From assembly GCF_014645795.1 (NCBI RefSeq), contig NZ_BMMK01000008.1, positions 102,067-166,066 on the forward strand: a stretch of 64,000 bases of DNA, in the 5' to 3' direction. This stretch comes from Longimycelium tulufanense. GTDB taxonomy: Bacteria; Actinomycetota; Actinomycetes; Mycobacteriales; Pseudonocardiaceae. Shown here piece by piece: positions 16,469 to 24,676 of this stretch; the stretch's first letter is position 1; the number at the start of each line of letters is the position of its first letter. The translations under genes and the position numbers were made by a program. The notes under the pieces are model-generated. The model was not told the DNA's origin and made no database searches. It saw only the letters and a program-made list of their open reading frames with translations.

Positions 16469-17805
16469 CGGTGACCGCCCTCGACCGCCCGGAACCGGTC
16501 GCCCGGCTCCGGCTCCGGGTGCCGCCGCAGGCCGTGCTCGCGGTCCTGGCCGTGTCGCTGATGCTGCCGCAGACCCTGGTGGTCGCCGGGATCGGCGCCT
16601 CGGTCACTCCCGCCCGGCTGATGACCGGCGTGTGCCTGCTGCTGTGGCTGGCCGCCCGCACCGGCGGTGGCCTGGGCCTGCGGGCCGGCCCGAACCCGGT
16701 GCGTGGCACGGTGCTGCTCGTCCTGCTGGGGCTCGGCGTGGCACACGCTCTCGCCCTGATTTCCGGTGTCCCCGACGTCCGGCTGGCCCCTTCCGACACC
16801 GCCGCGATGCTGTTCCTGCTGTGCTGCGGGGCGACGTTGCTGGCTGCGGACGGGTTGGCCGACCTGGCCGCGCTGCGCGTCGTGCTCGGGGCGTTGGTCG
16901 TTGGCGGCACCCTCTCGGCACTTGCCGCGATCCTGCAGTTCGCCGCCTCGGTCGACATCCGCAAGGCGCTGGTCTTACCCGGCCTGACCCTGCAGAGCGT
17001 GGGGCCCATCGACCTCGACCGCGGTGGCCTGGTGCGTTCGCTGGGTTTTGCCAACCACCCCATCGAGCTGGCCGCGGTCTCCGCCGCGGTCATCCCGCTC
17101 GCGCTGCACCTGGCGCAGTTCGGTCGCTGGCGGCTGTGGTGGCTGTCCTGCGCGGGAATCCTGGCCGGCGGCGTGCTGGTGAGCATCTCCCGTACCGGCA
17201 TCGTCGCGCTGGCGGTGATCGCGCTCTCCCTGGCGCTGCGACAGGGGCTGACCCGGTGGGCCATCGGCATGACCGCGGCCGGCATCCTGGGCCTGCTCAG
17301 CCTCGGTAACGCCGGGCAGCTCACCGAAGTCCTGAGCGAAACCGTGACCGGCGCGAGCAAGGACAACGCGGTGCTGCACCGCGTGGCGGTCTGGGACTAC
17401 GTGGCGGAACGGATCGGCGAACACCCCATCGCCGGCCAGGGGTACGGCACCTACTCGCCACCCGAGCAGCCCTTCCTCGACAACCAGTACCTGCTGACCA
17501 CCGTGGAGTCCGGCCTGGTAGGCGCGCTGGTCCTGGCGATGTTGCTGCTGGTCCCGATCTCGGTGGCGTTCCGGGTCTGGCGGGCCGGGACCACCGCGGT
17601 GCCGCGGCGCGAGCGGCTCGCGGCCCGTGACGCCGGCTGGGCGATCGGCACCGCCCTGCTGGTGTGTGCGGTCAGCTTCGCCACCTTCGACGCGCTGGCC
17701 TTCCCGCAGATGCGGACGTTCTTCCTGCTCCTGGTCGGGGTCGCCGGCGCCTTGGCGGCGCTGGCCCGGCCCCGGTCGTCGCCCGACGAGGAGGTGCCCT
17801 CGTGA
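16465..17805 (+). CDS. O-antigen ligase/polymerase (Wzy-like) membrane protein
   Basis: A 446-residue protein with roughly ten to twelve hydrophobic helices. It starts on ATG, overlapping the Wzz-like gene by 4 bases. The large external loop and the segment AVWDYVAERIGEHPIAGQGYGTYSPP (positions about 309-334) match the Wzy_C/WaaL family, where a conserved basic and aromatic loop near this point handles lipid-linked glycans. Between the chain-length protein and glycosyltransferases it is most likely the repeat-unit polymerase of a Wzx/Wzy pathway. A ligase role cannot be excluded. Confidence 0.82.
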   Translation: MTVTALDRPEPVARLRLRVPPQAVLAVLAVSLMLPQTLVVAGIGASVTPARLMTGVCLLLWLAARTGGGLGLRAGPNPVRGTVLLVLLGLGVAHALALISGVPDVRLAPSDTAAMLFLLCCGATLLAADGLADLAALRVVLGALVVGGTLSALAAILQFAASVDIRKALVLPGLTLQSVGPIDLDRGGLVRSLGFANHPIELAAVSAAVIPLALHLAQFGRWRLWWLSCAGILAGGVLVSISRTGIVALAVIALSLALRQGLTRWAIGMTAAGILGLLSLGNAGQLTEVLSETVTGASKDNAVLHRVAVWDYVAERIGEHPIAGQGYGTYSPPEQPFLDNQYLLTTVESGLVGALVLAMLLLVPISVAFRVWRAGTTAVPRRERLAARDAGWAIGTALLVCAVSFATFDALAFPQMRTFFLLLVGVAGALAALARPRSSPDEEVPS

Positions 17806-18761
17806 CCCCGGTGCTCGTCGCCGTGGTGACCCACCAGTCCATGGCCGAGCTCCCCGGCCTGTTCTCCGGCCTGCCGGAGGCGCTGCGCGGGATCGACCGG
17901 TGGCGGGTGGTGATCGCGGACAACGCCTCCACCGACGGCGGGCCGGAGTGGGCCGCCAGGGCCCTGCCCGAGGCGACGGTCGTGGCAACCGGGGGGAATC
18001 TCGGCTACGCGGCGGGCATCAACGCGGCCATGGCCACGGCCGAGCCGGACGAGACGGTCCTCGTGCTCAACCCGGACGTGCGGCTCGCGCCCGGCTCGGT
18101 GCGGACGTTGCTGTCGGCGCTCGACGACGAGGCGGTCGGGGTCGCCGTCCCGGAGGTCACCAGACCCGACGGTACGCCCGAACCGACGTTGCGTCGTCGC
18201 CCGTCGGTGGCCCGTGCCTGGGGAGAGGCGTTGCTGGGCTCCCGCGCGCAACGCTTCCCGGCGCTGAGCGAGCGGATGCCAGTCGACGCGGGGCAGCGCG
18301 ACGTGGACTGGGCCAACGGCGCCGTGCTGCTCATCGCCCCGACGGTGCGGCGCGTCATCGGACCCTGGCGGGAGGACTTGTTCCTGTACTCCGAGGAGGT
18401 CGACTACTGCCGGCGGGTTCAGGACGCCGGCTGGCAGATCCGGCAGGTTCCCGGCGCATCGGTGGTGCACCGCGGCGGTGCCGTCACCCGCAACCCCGCG
18501 CTGTGGGCCCAGATGGTGACCAACCGGGTCGTGCACGCCGCGCGCTGGGACGGCACGCGGGCGGCATGGGGTACGTGGGCCGCCTTCGTGGTCGCGCAAC
18601 TGCTGCGCCTGCCGCTGCGCCGGGGGACCCACCGCGCGGCCCTGGCCGCGCTGTGGCGGGGTCGCCGCCGGCTGCTCGCCGGGGAACCGACGAACCCGGC
18701 GGCACCGGCGTCCTTCCGCGCCGCCGTCGGGGTCTCGACCGTGGGGGGAGGTCGTAGGTGA
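17802..18761 (+). CDS. GT2 glycosyltransferase, rhamnosyltransferase-like
   Basis: A 319-residue GT-A enzyme that adds a sugar to the lipid-linked repeat unit on the cytosolic side. Motifs: AVVTHQSMAELP near the start, VVIADNASTDGGPEW (residues about 31-45), GGNLGYAAGINAAM, VLNPDVRL (the acidic metal motif, here NPD), and LYSEEVDYCRRVQDAGW. This is the classic pattern of the WcaE/RfbF rhamnosyl-transferase group, though the donor is not proven. GTG 17802 overlaps the polymerase stop, and the end overlaps the next GT2 gene. The C-terminal 80 residues are basic and may hug the membrane. Confidence 0.87.
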   Translation: MTPVLVAVVTHQSMAELPGLFSGLPEALRGIDRWRVVIADNASTDGGPEWAARALPEATVVATGGNLGYAAGINAAMATAEPDETVLVLNPDVRLAPGSVRTLLSALDDEAVGVAVPEVTRPDGTPEPTLRRRPSVARAWGEALLGSRAQRFPALSERMPVDAGQRDVDWANGAVLLIAPTVRRVIGPWREDLFLYSEEVDYCRRVQDAGWQIRQVPGASVVHRGGAVTRNPALWAQMVTNRVVHAARWDGTRAAWGTWAAFVVAQLLRLPLRRGTHRAALAALWRGRRRLLAGEPTNPAAPASFRAAVGVSTVGGGRR

Positions 18762-19588
18762 GGGACTACCAACTGCTTCCGCGTCCGGCCAAGGACTTCC
18801 TGCGCCGGACGGTCGGCCGGCACGTGGTGGCCGAGAAGTGGTGGCGACTTCGGTACGCCGCCGAGTTCAGGGCCGCGGAGCGCGCCGAAGGGGTCGAGGT
18901 CGCACTGGCGACGGGAAAACTGACCGAACTGCCCACGGCACACGTGGCCGTCGTGATCCCGACCTACCGCCGCCCGGGCCCACTGCGGGCCGCCGTTGAG
19001 AGCGCCCTCGCGCAAACCATCTCCGACGTCGCGGTTGTCGTCGTCGACGACAACGGGGGAGAGGTGGGCACACTGCCCGCGGATCCGCGGCTGACCGTCG
19101 TGCGGCTGTCGAGGACCCGCCGCAGTCCCGGCCTGTCCCGGAACGTGGGCCTGCGGGTGTCCCGCTCGCCGTACGCCGCCTTCCTCGACGACGACAACAC
19201 CTGGCGTCCGGACCATCTGGAGCGCGCACTTGCCGCTCTGGCCGACGGTGCCGGCCTCGTCTACACCGGCGTGCGGCGCGTGCGTGGCGACGGGACGGAA
19301 CTGGACGTGCTCAGCCAGCCGTTCGACCGCCGGGCGCTGGCCGACGACAACTTCGTGGACGCCAACTCGGTGGTGGTACGGCGTGGCTCGGGGGTGCGGT
19401 TCTCCCCCTGGCCCCGGCCGAGATGGGTGCATCCCAAGGAGGACTGGGAACTGGTCTACCGGTTGTCCGCCCGGCTGCGGGTGACGCACGTCCCGGATGT
19501 CACCGTCGACTACCTGGCACACGACGGCAGCTTCTTCAGTGACTGGTCGCGCCCCCCGACCGACCCCGGCCGGAAGGGCCGTGGATGA
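18758..19588 (+). CDS. GT2 glycosyltransferase
   Basis: A 276-residue GT-A glycosyltransferase. After a 64-residue leader rich in Arg and Trp comes the core AVVIPTYRRPGPLRAAVESAL (about residues 67-87), VVVVDDNGGE, SRTRRSPGLSRNVGL and FLDDDNTWRPDHLE with the acidic metal motif DDD. HPKEDWELVYRL near residue 230 is the usual region of the catalytic base. GTG 18758 overlaps the previous gene by 4 bases, and its end overlaps the flippase. Donor and acceptor are unknown. Confidence 0.86.
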   Translation: MRDYQLLPRPAKDFLRRTVGRHVVAEKWWRLRYAAEFRAAERAEGVEVALATGKLTELPTAHVAVVIPTYRRPGPLRAAVESALAQTISDVAVVVVDDNGGEVGTLPADPRLTVVRLSRTRRSPGLSRNVGLRVSRSPYAAFLDDDNTWRPDHLERALAALADGAGLVYTGVRRVRGDGTELDVLSQPFDRRALADDNFVDANSVVVRRGSGVRFSPWPRPRWVHPKEDWELVYRLSARLRVTHVPDVTVDYLAHDGSFFSDWSRPPTDPGRKGRG

Positions 19589-21024
19589 GTACCGCCGCGA
19601 CGCTCTCCGGACGGTTCCAGCGCGGCCTGTGGCTGAGCCTGCTCAACACGCTGCTGTCGCGCGTGGGCACGTTCGCGATGGGTGTCCTGCTCGCCCGGCT
19701 GCTGGTCCCGCAGGACTTCGGTGTCTACGCCACGGCACTGGTCGTGCAGACGGTGCTGCTCACCTTCAACGACTTCGGGGTGGCCTCGGCGGTGGTGCGC
19801 CGCGAGGGCGAGGTCCGCTCCATACTGCCCACCGCGTGGACGGTGGCGGTGGTGGGCGGGGCGCTCGCGTTCCTCGCCAGCCTGCTCGCGGCGCCGACGC
19901 TGGCGCGGCTGATGGGCAGTCCCGAAGGAACCGGCGTGATCCAGCTGCTGTCCAGCAACGTGCTCCTGGACGGCTTCGCGGCCGTACCCGGGGCGCTACT
20001 GACCCGGGAACTCCAACAGGTCCGGCGACTCGTCGTCGACCTGGCCGGCACGGTGACGACGGTGACCCTGACCGTCGTGCTCGCGCTGGCCGGCGCCGGA
20101 CCATGGTCCCTGGGGATCGGCCACGTGACCGGCACCGCGCTGGTCGTGGTGTTGCTCATGGCGGTGACCAAGGAGCTGCCCCGGTTCGGCATCGACCGCA
20201 CGTGCCTGCGCGAGGTGGGCCGCTACGGCGCGGCCGTCGTCGCCACCTCGCTCGTGCTGGCGCTGGGATCCCTGGCACCGCAGGCGGTGACCGGCACCGT
20301 GCTGGGTGGCACCGCCGCCGGCTACTTCTACCTGGCGAACAACGTCGCCAACTGGCCGGTGTCCACGGTGTCCTCGGCGGTCGAGCGCATCGCACTGGCC
20401 ACGTTCTCCCGCGCCCGGGACGCCGACGTGGACCTGGACAGGGCGGTCGCCGGGGTGACCGGCCTGGTCGGGGTCGCCGTGCTCCCCGGTGGCGCGGCGC
20501 TCGCCCTGCTCGCCGAACCCCTGGTGCGGGTGCTCTACGGCTCGGACTGGCTGCCGTCGGCGGACGCGCTGTCCGGGCTCGCCGTCGGCTCGACCGTGCT
20601 GGTGCTGGTCTCGCTCGTCGTGCACGTCCTCGTCGCGGCCGGTGCCCCGCTGTCGTCGGTGGTCGTCCAGGTTGTGTGGCTGGCGGCGCTGGTACCCGGC
20701 ACCGTGGTGGCGGCCTGGCTGTGGGGGCTGCCCGGGGTCGGCTGGGCGCAGGGTGCGGTGGCCCTGCTGGTCGGGTTCCCGGTGCACCTGTGGGGAATGC
20801 GCCGCGCCGGGCTGCGGGTGACCCCGCTGCTGCTCGGTCTGGGCCGGCCGCTGCTGGTCACCGCGGTCTCGGTCACCCTGCTGCTGGCCGTACGCCTGCT
20901 GGACGACCCGGTGACCGAGCTGGTGACCGGTGGCGGCATCACCGCGGCCATCGCCGTCGGGGGCTGGCTGTCCCTGCGCCGCCAGGTGGCCACCACGCTG
21001 GACGGGACCCTGGAACGGGGGTGA
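19585..21024 (+). CDS. Wzx-type lipid-linked oligosaccharide flippase
   Basis: A 479-residue membrane protein with 12-14 hydrophobic helices, of the polysaccharide-transporter (MOP/MATE) superfamily. FQRGLWLSLLNTLLSRVGTF and LLARLLVPQDFGVYATALVV at the N-terminus are the standard beginning of Wzx/RfbX and of the WzxC subgroup. It flips undecaprenyl-linked repeat units outward. ATG 19585 lies 4 bases inside the preceding glycosyltransferase. With a Wzy-like and a Wzz-like protein in the same operon it completes a Wzx/Wzy pathway. Confidence 0.9.
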   Translation: MSTAATLSGRFQRGLWLSLLNTLLSRVGTFAMGVLLARLLVPQDFGVYATALVVQTVLLTFNDFGVASAVVRREGEVRSILPTAWTVAVVGGALAFLASLLAAPTLARLMGSPEGTGVIQLLSSNVLLDGFAAVPGALLTRELQQVRRLVVDLAGTVTTVTLTVVLALAGAGPWSLGIGHVTGTALVVVLLMAVTKELPRFGIDRTCLREVGRYGAAVVATSLVLALGSLAPQAVTGTVLGGTAAGYFYLANNVANWPVSTVSSAVERIALATFSRARDADVDLDRAVAGVTGLVGVAVLPGGAALALLAEPLVRVLYGSDWLPSADALSGLAVGSTVLVLVSLVVHVLVAAGAPLSSVVVQVVWLAALVPGTVVAAWLWGLPGVGWAQGAVALLVGFPVHLWGMRRAGLRVTPLLLGLGRPLLVTAVSVTLLLAVRLLDDPVTELVTGGGITAAIAVGGWLSLRRQVATTLDGTLERG

Positions 21025-21027
21025 GTG

Positions 21028-21987
21028 ATGCACCGACGCGCAGCGGTCGTGCTCGTGCTGGGAGTGCTCCTCGCGGCCGGATGTTCGGCGCGCGAGTCGG
21101 ACGACTCCGCGCCCGATGTGCCCGGCGCCCTGTACGTCGATCCCCGGTCCAGCGCGGCGCGGTGGGTCGAGGCGAACCCCGACGACCCCAGGGCGGCCGT
21201 GATCCGCGACCGGCTGGCCAGCCACGCGGTGGCCCGCTGGATCGGGCCGGACAACGTGCGGGAGAACGTCGAGGGCTACACGCTGGCCGCGGCGCGGAAG
21301 CGCCAGACACCGGTGCTGGTCGCCTACAACATCCCCGTCCGCGACTGCAACCAGGAGGCGGCGGGCGGTGCCCGCAGCGGTGGGGACTACCGGCAGTGGG
21401 CGGCCGATCTCGCGGCGGGCATCGGGCGCCGGCCGGCCATCGTGATCGCCGAGCCGGACGCCCTCATCCACCTGGACTGCCTGTCCGAGCAGGGCCGCCG
21501 GGAGCGCGCCCGGCTGCTCACGACGCTGGTCGACACGTTGCGCGAGCGCGCCCCCCGGGCACTGGTCTACCTCGACGCCGGGGACGGCCGCTGGAACTCG
21601 CCCGAGACGATGGCGCCCCTGCTGGCGGCGGCCGGGATCGCCGGTGCGCGTGGCTTCGCGCTCAACGTCGCGAACTACAACCCCACACTGGACCTGATCG
21701 GCGTCGCGAAGGAGCTGCGCGAGCTGCTGTCGGACCGGTACGGCATCAACACCCACTTCGTCCTCGACACCGGCCGCAACGGCAACCCCGACTACGACGG
21801 CAAGGACTGGTGCAACCCGCCCGACCGGCGGCTGGGCGACCCGCCCGTGGTGGGCGGCCAGGACGGCCTGGACGCGCGGCTCTGGGTGAAGCCACCGGGG
21901 GAGTCCGACGGGGACTGCGGCACCGCACCCGGAACGACCGCCGGCACGTTCGCGCCGGATCTCGCCTACCGGATGGCGGTGGGCTGA
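21028..21987 (+). CDS. Lipoprotein glycoside hydrolase family 6 (endoglucanase/cellobiohydrolase fold)
   Basis: A 319-residue exported lipoprotein: signal peptide, then the lipobox LLAAGC with the lipidated Cys at about residue 19. The mature part is a GH6 barrel: VLVAYNIPVRDCNQEAAGG, PAIVIAEPDALIHLDC, VYLDAGDGRWNSPE, GFALNVANYNP, NTHFVLDTGRNGNPDYDGKD and WVKPPGESDGDCG. These include the acidic residues of the GH6 active site (the Asp in EPD and in DAG). The start is ATG 21028; an adjacent GTG at 21025 is equally possible. It is the last plus-strand gene of the exopolysaccharide operon, so it may trim or release the polymer made here, as CelA/BcsZ-type hydrolases do elsewhere, rather than digest plant cellulose. 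Beta-1,4-glucan specificity is known for the family only. Confidence 0.88.
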   Translation: MHRRAAVVLVLGVLLAAGCSARESDDSAPDVPGALYVDPRSSAARWVEANPDDPRAAVIRDRLASHAVARWIGPDNVRENVEGYTLAAARKRQTPVLVAYNIPVRDCNQEAAGGARSGGDYRQWAADLAAGIGRRPAIVIAEPDALIHLDCLSEQGRRERARLLTTLVDTLRERAPRALVYLDAGDGRWNSPETMAPLLAAAGIAGARGFALNVANYNPTLDLIGVAKELRELLSDRYGINTHFVLDTGRNGNPDYDGKDWCNPPDRRLGDPPVVGGQDGLDARLWVKPPGESDGDCGTAPGTTAGTFAPDLAYRMAVG

Positions 21988-23093
21988 TGCGGATCGGAAA
22001 CCAGCAGCTCCGCCGCGCTGGCCGCCTCCTGCCGCCGCACCCAGTCCGACACCGGGACGGCCAGCTCACCGGCGACCCAGCGCCGCACCACGGCGGCGGT
22101 CCGGTCGGGATCGGCGGCGGCCAGCCACGGCCCGTCCGGGTCGACCGCGGCGGCCAGCTCCGGTGGCACCACCGAGGGCAGGCCGAACTCGGCCGCCTCC
22201 AGCATCTTCACGCTGATGCCGGTGCTCGCCCCGAACCGCGGTACCACCACCAGACCCACCCGGCGGTAGAAGTCGGCCTCGTCGGCCACCCGGCCCAGGG
22301 CGGTGACCCGCGGGTGCCCGGCGTGGGCCTCGGTGCCCGTTCCCGCCAGCACGAGACGCACCGGCACGCCCCAGCGCTCCAGCTGCTCGTGGACCGGGCC
22401 CAGCAGCACTGCCAGGGCCTGCTCGTTCGGCGGCCAGCTCGCCTTGCCGATGAAGCCGACCGCGTCGCCGGTCGGGTGCTGCGCCCGCGGTACCAGCGGG
22501 ACGGGCAGCTGCTCGGCCGGCACACCCCAGCCCTGCAGGACGGTGGCGTCGGTGCGGGACAGGGTGAACACGCGGCGCGGGTACCGCAGCAACGCGCGTT
22601 CCGCCCGCGGCATGCGCCAGGTCTCGCCGAGCAGTCGCAGCGGCCACGGTGCGTGCGCGGTGGCGATCGTGCTCTCGACGTTGTGCGCCACGTAGGCCCG
22701 CACCGGGACGCCGGCAGCCGAGGCCAGCAGCAGGCCCGGCCAGCCGCTGGCGATCACCACGCGGCCGGCCGCGCTCTGGCGGAGCAGCGCGGCGGCCCCC
22801 CGCCACCCCGGAAACGCGCTGAACTTCCGTGCCTGGTAGGGCTGTGCGGAGAACAGCATCGAGCCGGCGACGCGGGCGAGCCGTGCCGGGTCGGAGCGGA
22901 TCTCCAGCGGCACCGAGCCGGCCGAGCGCACCGTGAAGCCACACTCCGTCCGGGCGCCTTCCGGCCCCGTCACGGAGACCACCGCGACGTCGTGCCGCTC
23001 ACCCAGCGCGGTGAGCAACCGCCGGTCCACCCAGCTACTGCCGCCGAGTTCGCGGCGGTCCAGCGGGTAGGTGGTCACGAAGCAGACCTTCAT
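21966..23093 (-). CDS. GT4-type glycosyltransferase (GT-B fold)
   Basis: A 375-residue cytosolic glycosyltransferase. MKVCFVTTYPLDRRELGGSS opens the N-terminal Rossmann half. VIASGWPGLLLAS, AYVAHNVESTIA and FTLSRTDATVLQGWGV follow. The donor-binding half carries GFIGKASWPPNEQAL, VLAGTG, and the acidic region ASTGISVKMLEAAEFGLPSV (family form E-x7-E around the nucleotide site, here less strict). The start is ATG 23093 (a GTG lies 3 bases upstream), directly after the WecG stop, so the two form one minus-strand unit. It converges on the GH6 gene with a 22-base overlap of the coding ends. Confidence 0.86.
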   Translation of the reverse strand: MKVCFVTTYPLDRRELGGSSWVDRRLLTALGERHDVAVVSVTGPEGARTECGFTVRSAGSVPLEIRSDPARLARVAGSMLFSAQPYQARKFSAFPGWRGAAALLRQSAAGRVVIASGWPGLLLASAAGVPVRAYVAHNVESTIATAHAPWPLRLLGETWRMPRAERALLRYPRRVFTLSRTDATVLQGWGVPAEQLPVPLVPRAQHPTGDAVGFIGKASWPPNEQALAVLLGPVHEQLERWGVPVRLVLAGTGTEAHAGHPRVTALGRVADEADFYRRVGLVVVPRFGASTGISVKMLEAAEFGLPSVVPPELAAAVDPDGPWLAAADPDRTAAVVRRWVAGELAVPVSDWVRRQEAASAAELLVSDPHQPTAIR

Positions 23094-23096
23094 CAC

Positions 23097-23882
23097 TCAG
23101 CCTTTCCAGGCGGAAAGCGTACGCACCCGCTCGCCCACCACGCGGGCCAGGAACAGCGGGTTGCCGATCACGTAGCGGCCGAACAGCCGGCGTGGCTCCA
23201 GCCGGAGCCGGTGCAGCCACTCCAGGCGCAGGCGCCGCATCCATTGTGGCGCACGCGGAAAGCGGCCGAAGAAGATGTCGAAGAACGCACCGACGCTCAC
23301 ACCCAGCCGCGCTCCGGTGTCCGGAAGATGGCGGTGCAGGAACAGCTCCTGGCGCGGGTTGCCCAGGGCGGCGAAGAGAACCTGGGCGCCGCTGTCGCGG
23401 ATCCGGCGGACCACCTGCTCCGTCTCACCCGGCCCGAAGTACCCGTGGTGCGTGCCCACGATCCGCAGTCCCGGGAACGAGCGGGGCAGCCGCTCGGCGT
23501 CCCGTTCGGCCACGCCCGGCCGGCCCCCGAGCAGGAACACGGTCAGACCGCGGTCGACGACCATGCGCAGCACCGCGGGGCTCAGGTCGGTCCCATTCAG
23601 ATTGTCCGGAAAGGACGATCCCCACAGGCGCGCCGCGATCGCCAGGCCCACGCCGTCGTTGAGCACCAGGGAACAGTCGTGCAACGCGGACCGGTAGGCG
23701 TGGTCACGGACGGCGAGGTTGAGCGAGTGTGCGTTGACGAACGCGACCGTGTCCGGTTCGTCGCGGTCGAGCAGGAACTCGATCTCCCGCAACGCGTCGT
23801 CGCGGTTCGTCCTCGCCACGGGTACCCCGAGCAAGGTCAAGGTTGGGACGTTTTTCCGCACGGGTTCACCGTATCCCGTCAC
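23097..23882 (-). CDS. WecG/TagA/CpsF-family glycosyltransferase
   Basis: A 261-residue peripheral membrane enzyme of the GT26 family (WecG, TagA), which adds the second sugar, often ManNAc-type, to a lipid-linked primer. Seen: FVNAHSLNLAVRD (about residues 48-60), LNDGVGLAIAARL with the catalytic Asp, NGTDLSPAVL, VFLLGGRPGVAERDAERL, and PRQELFLHRHL. The basic C-terminal part (MRRLRLEWLHRLRLEPRRL) is the membrane-docking tail. The start is GTG 23882; a downstream GTG at residue 8 is possible. It reads away from the GNAT gene. It probably extends the primer laid down by the transferase at 6965. Confidence 0.92.
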   Translation of the reverse strand: MTGYGEPVRKNVPTLTLLGVPVARTNRDDALREIEFLLDRDEPDTVAFVNAHSLNLAVRDHAYRSALHDCSLVLNDGVGLAIAARLWGSSFPDNLNGTDLSPAVLRMVVDRGLTVFLLGGRPGVAERDAERLPRSFPGLRIVGTHHGYFGPGETEQVVRRIRDSGAQVLFAALGNPRQELFLHRHLPDTGARLGVSVGAFFDIFFGRFPRAPQWMRRLRLEWLHRLRLEPRRLFGRYVIGNPLFLARVVGERVRTLSAWKG

Positions 23883-23998
23883 CGACCGGCATTGGTCGTA
23901 TGCCGTGTGGGGCGAGTTGGACGTCGACGACCATACGTGGAAGGAAAGCGGTTCGCCGTATGGCCGGAATCACCACGAGCACGAGAAGGACACCTGGC

Positions 23999-24676
23999 GT
24001 GAACGGGATCCGTGAGCGAGTCGCGCTCGGTATCGGCGGTCGGCTGGCGCGCGTGCGGCGCGTCAGCCACGCGATTCGGAGCCGGATGTACCCCGACCAT
24101 CCGGGCTGGCCGGCCGTTCTGGGCCCGGTCCAGGTACGGCAGCGTCGGATCGCACTCAGACCGGCGCAGATGGATGACGCCGCCGCATGGGTCGCGGCCG
24201 TGCGGGAGGATCGGGCGAGCCTGGAACGCTGGTGGCGCACTGATCCGCGACCGTGGCACGAGCGGATCACCACCCGGGAGTGGCGGGCGCAGTGCGAGGG
24301 GCTGCTGCGGGCCGCCCGCCGGGGGTACGCCCTCCCGTTCGCGCTCGTCGTGGACGGCCGGTTCGCCGGCCAGTTCACGTTGGACCGGATCGACCGGGCA
24401 CACGGAGCCGCCGAGGTCGGCGTGTGGGTGGCACGCGACTACCGGGACGGCGTCGTGGTGGTCACGGCGATGCGGCTGTTGCTGCAACACGCCTTTGGTG
24501 CGCTCGGCCTGTACCGGGTCGTCGCACCGATCGATGTGGACAACCGACCGGCCGCGGCGGCCGCGGCCCGCGTCGGGTTCCGGCGGGAAGGGGTGATGCG
24601 TGGTTACCTCGACGTCGGCGGTCAGCGTCGGGATCACGTGCTCTGGGCGATCCTGCGGGAGGACTTCACGTCGTGA
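23999..24676 (+). CDS. GNAT acetyltransferase, RimJ/RimL-like
   Basis: A 225-residue acetyl-CoA-dependent N-acetyltransferase. A basic N-terminal leader of about 50 residues precedes IALRPAQMDDAAAWVAAVR, and the fold continues with FALVVDGRFAGQFTLDRI, AEVGVWVARDYRDGVVV, ALGLYRVVAPIDVDNRPAA and GFRREGVMRGYLDVGGQ. These match the RimJ/RimL branch that acetylates protein N-termini or small amines. The start is GTG 23999, with GAAGGA 8 bases upstream. It overlaps the aminotransferase by 4 bases, which suggests the two work on one molecule, perhaps an amino sugar or amino acid. Substrate not known. Confidence 0.85.
   Translation: MNGIRERVALGIGGRLARVRRVSHAIRSRMYPDHPGWPAVLGPVQVRQRRIALRPAQMDDAAAWVAAVREDRASLERWWRTDPRPWHERITTREWRAQCEGLLRAARRGYALPFALVVDGRFAGQFTLDRIDRAHGAAEVGVWVARDYRDGVVVVTAMRLLLQHAFGALGLYRVVAPIDVDNRPAAAAAARVGFRREGVMRGYLDVGGQRRDHVLWAILREDFTS

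Noticed and set aside
19497-24002. Very long plus-strand open frame of about 1500 residues
   Set aside because: It runs across the flippase, GH6, GT4 and WecG genes in another frame or antisense and reads as Arg/Gly/Pro-rich text without domains. High GC keeps it open.
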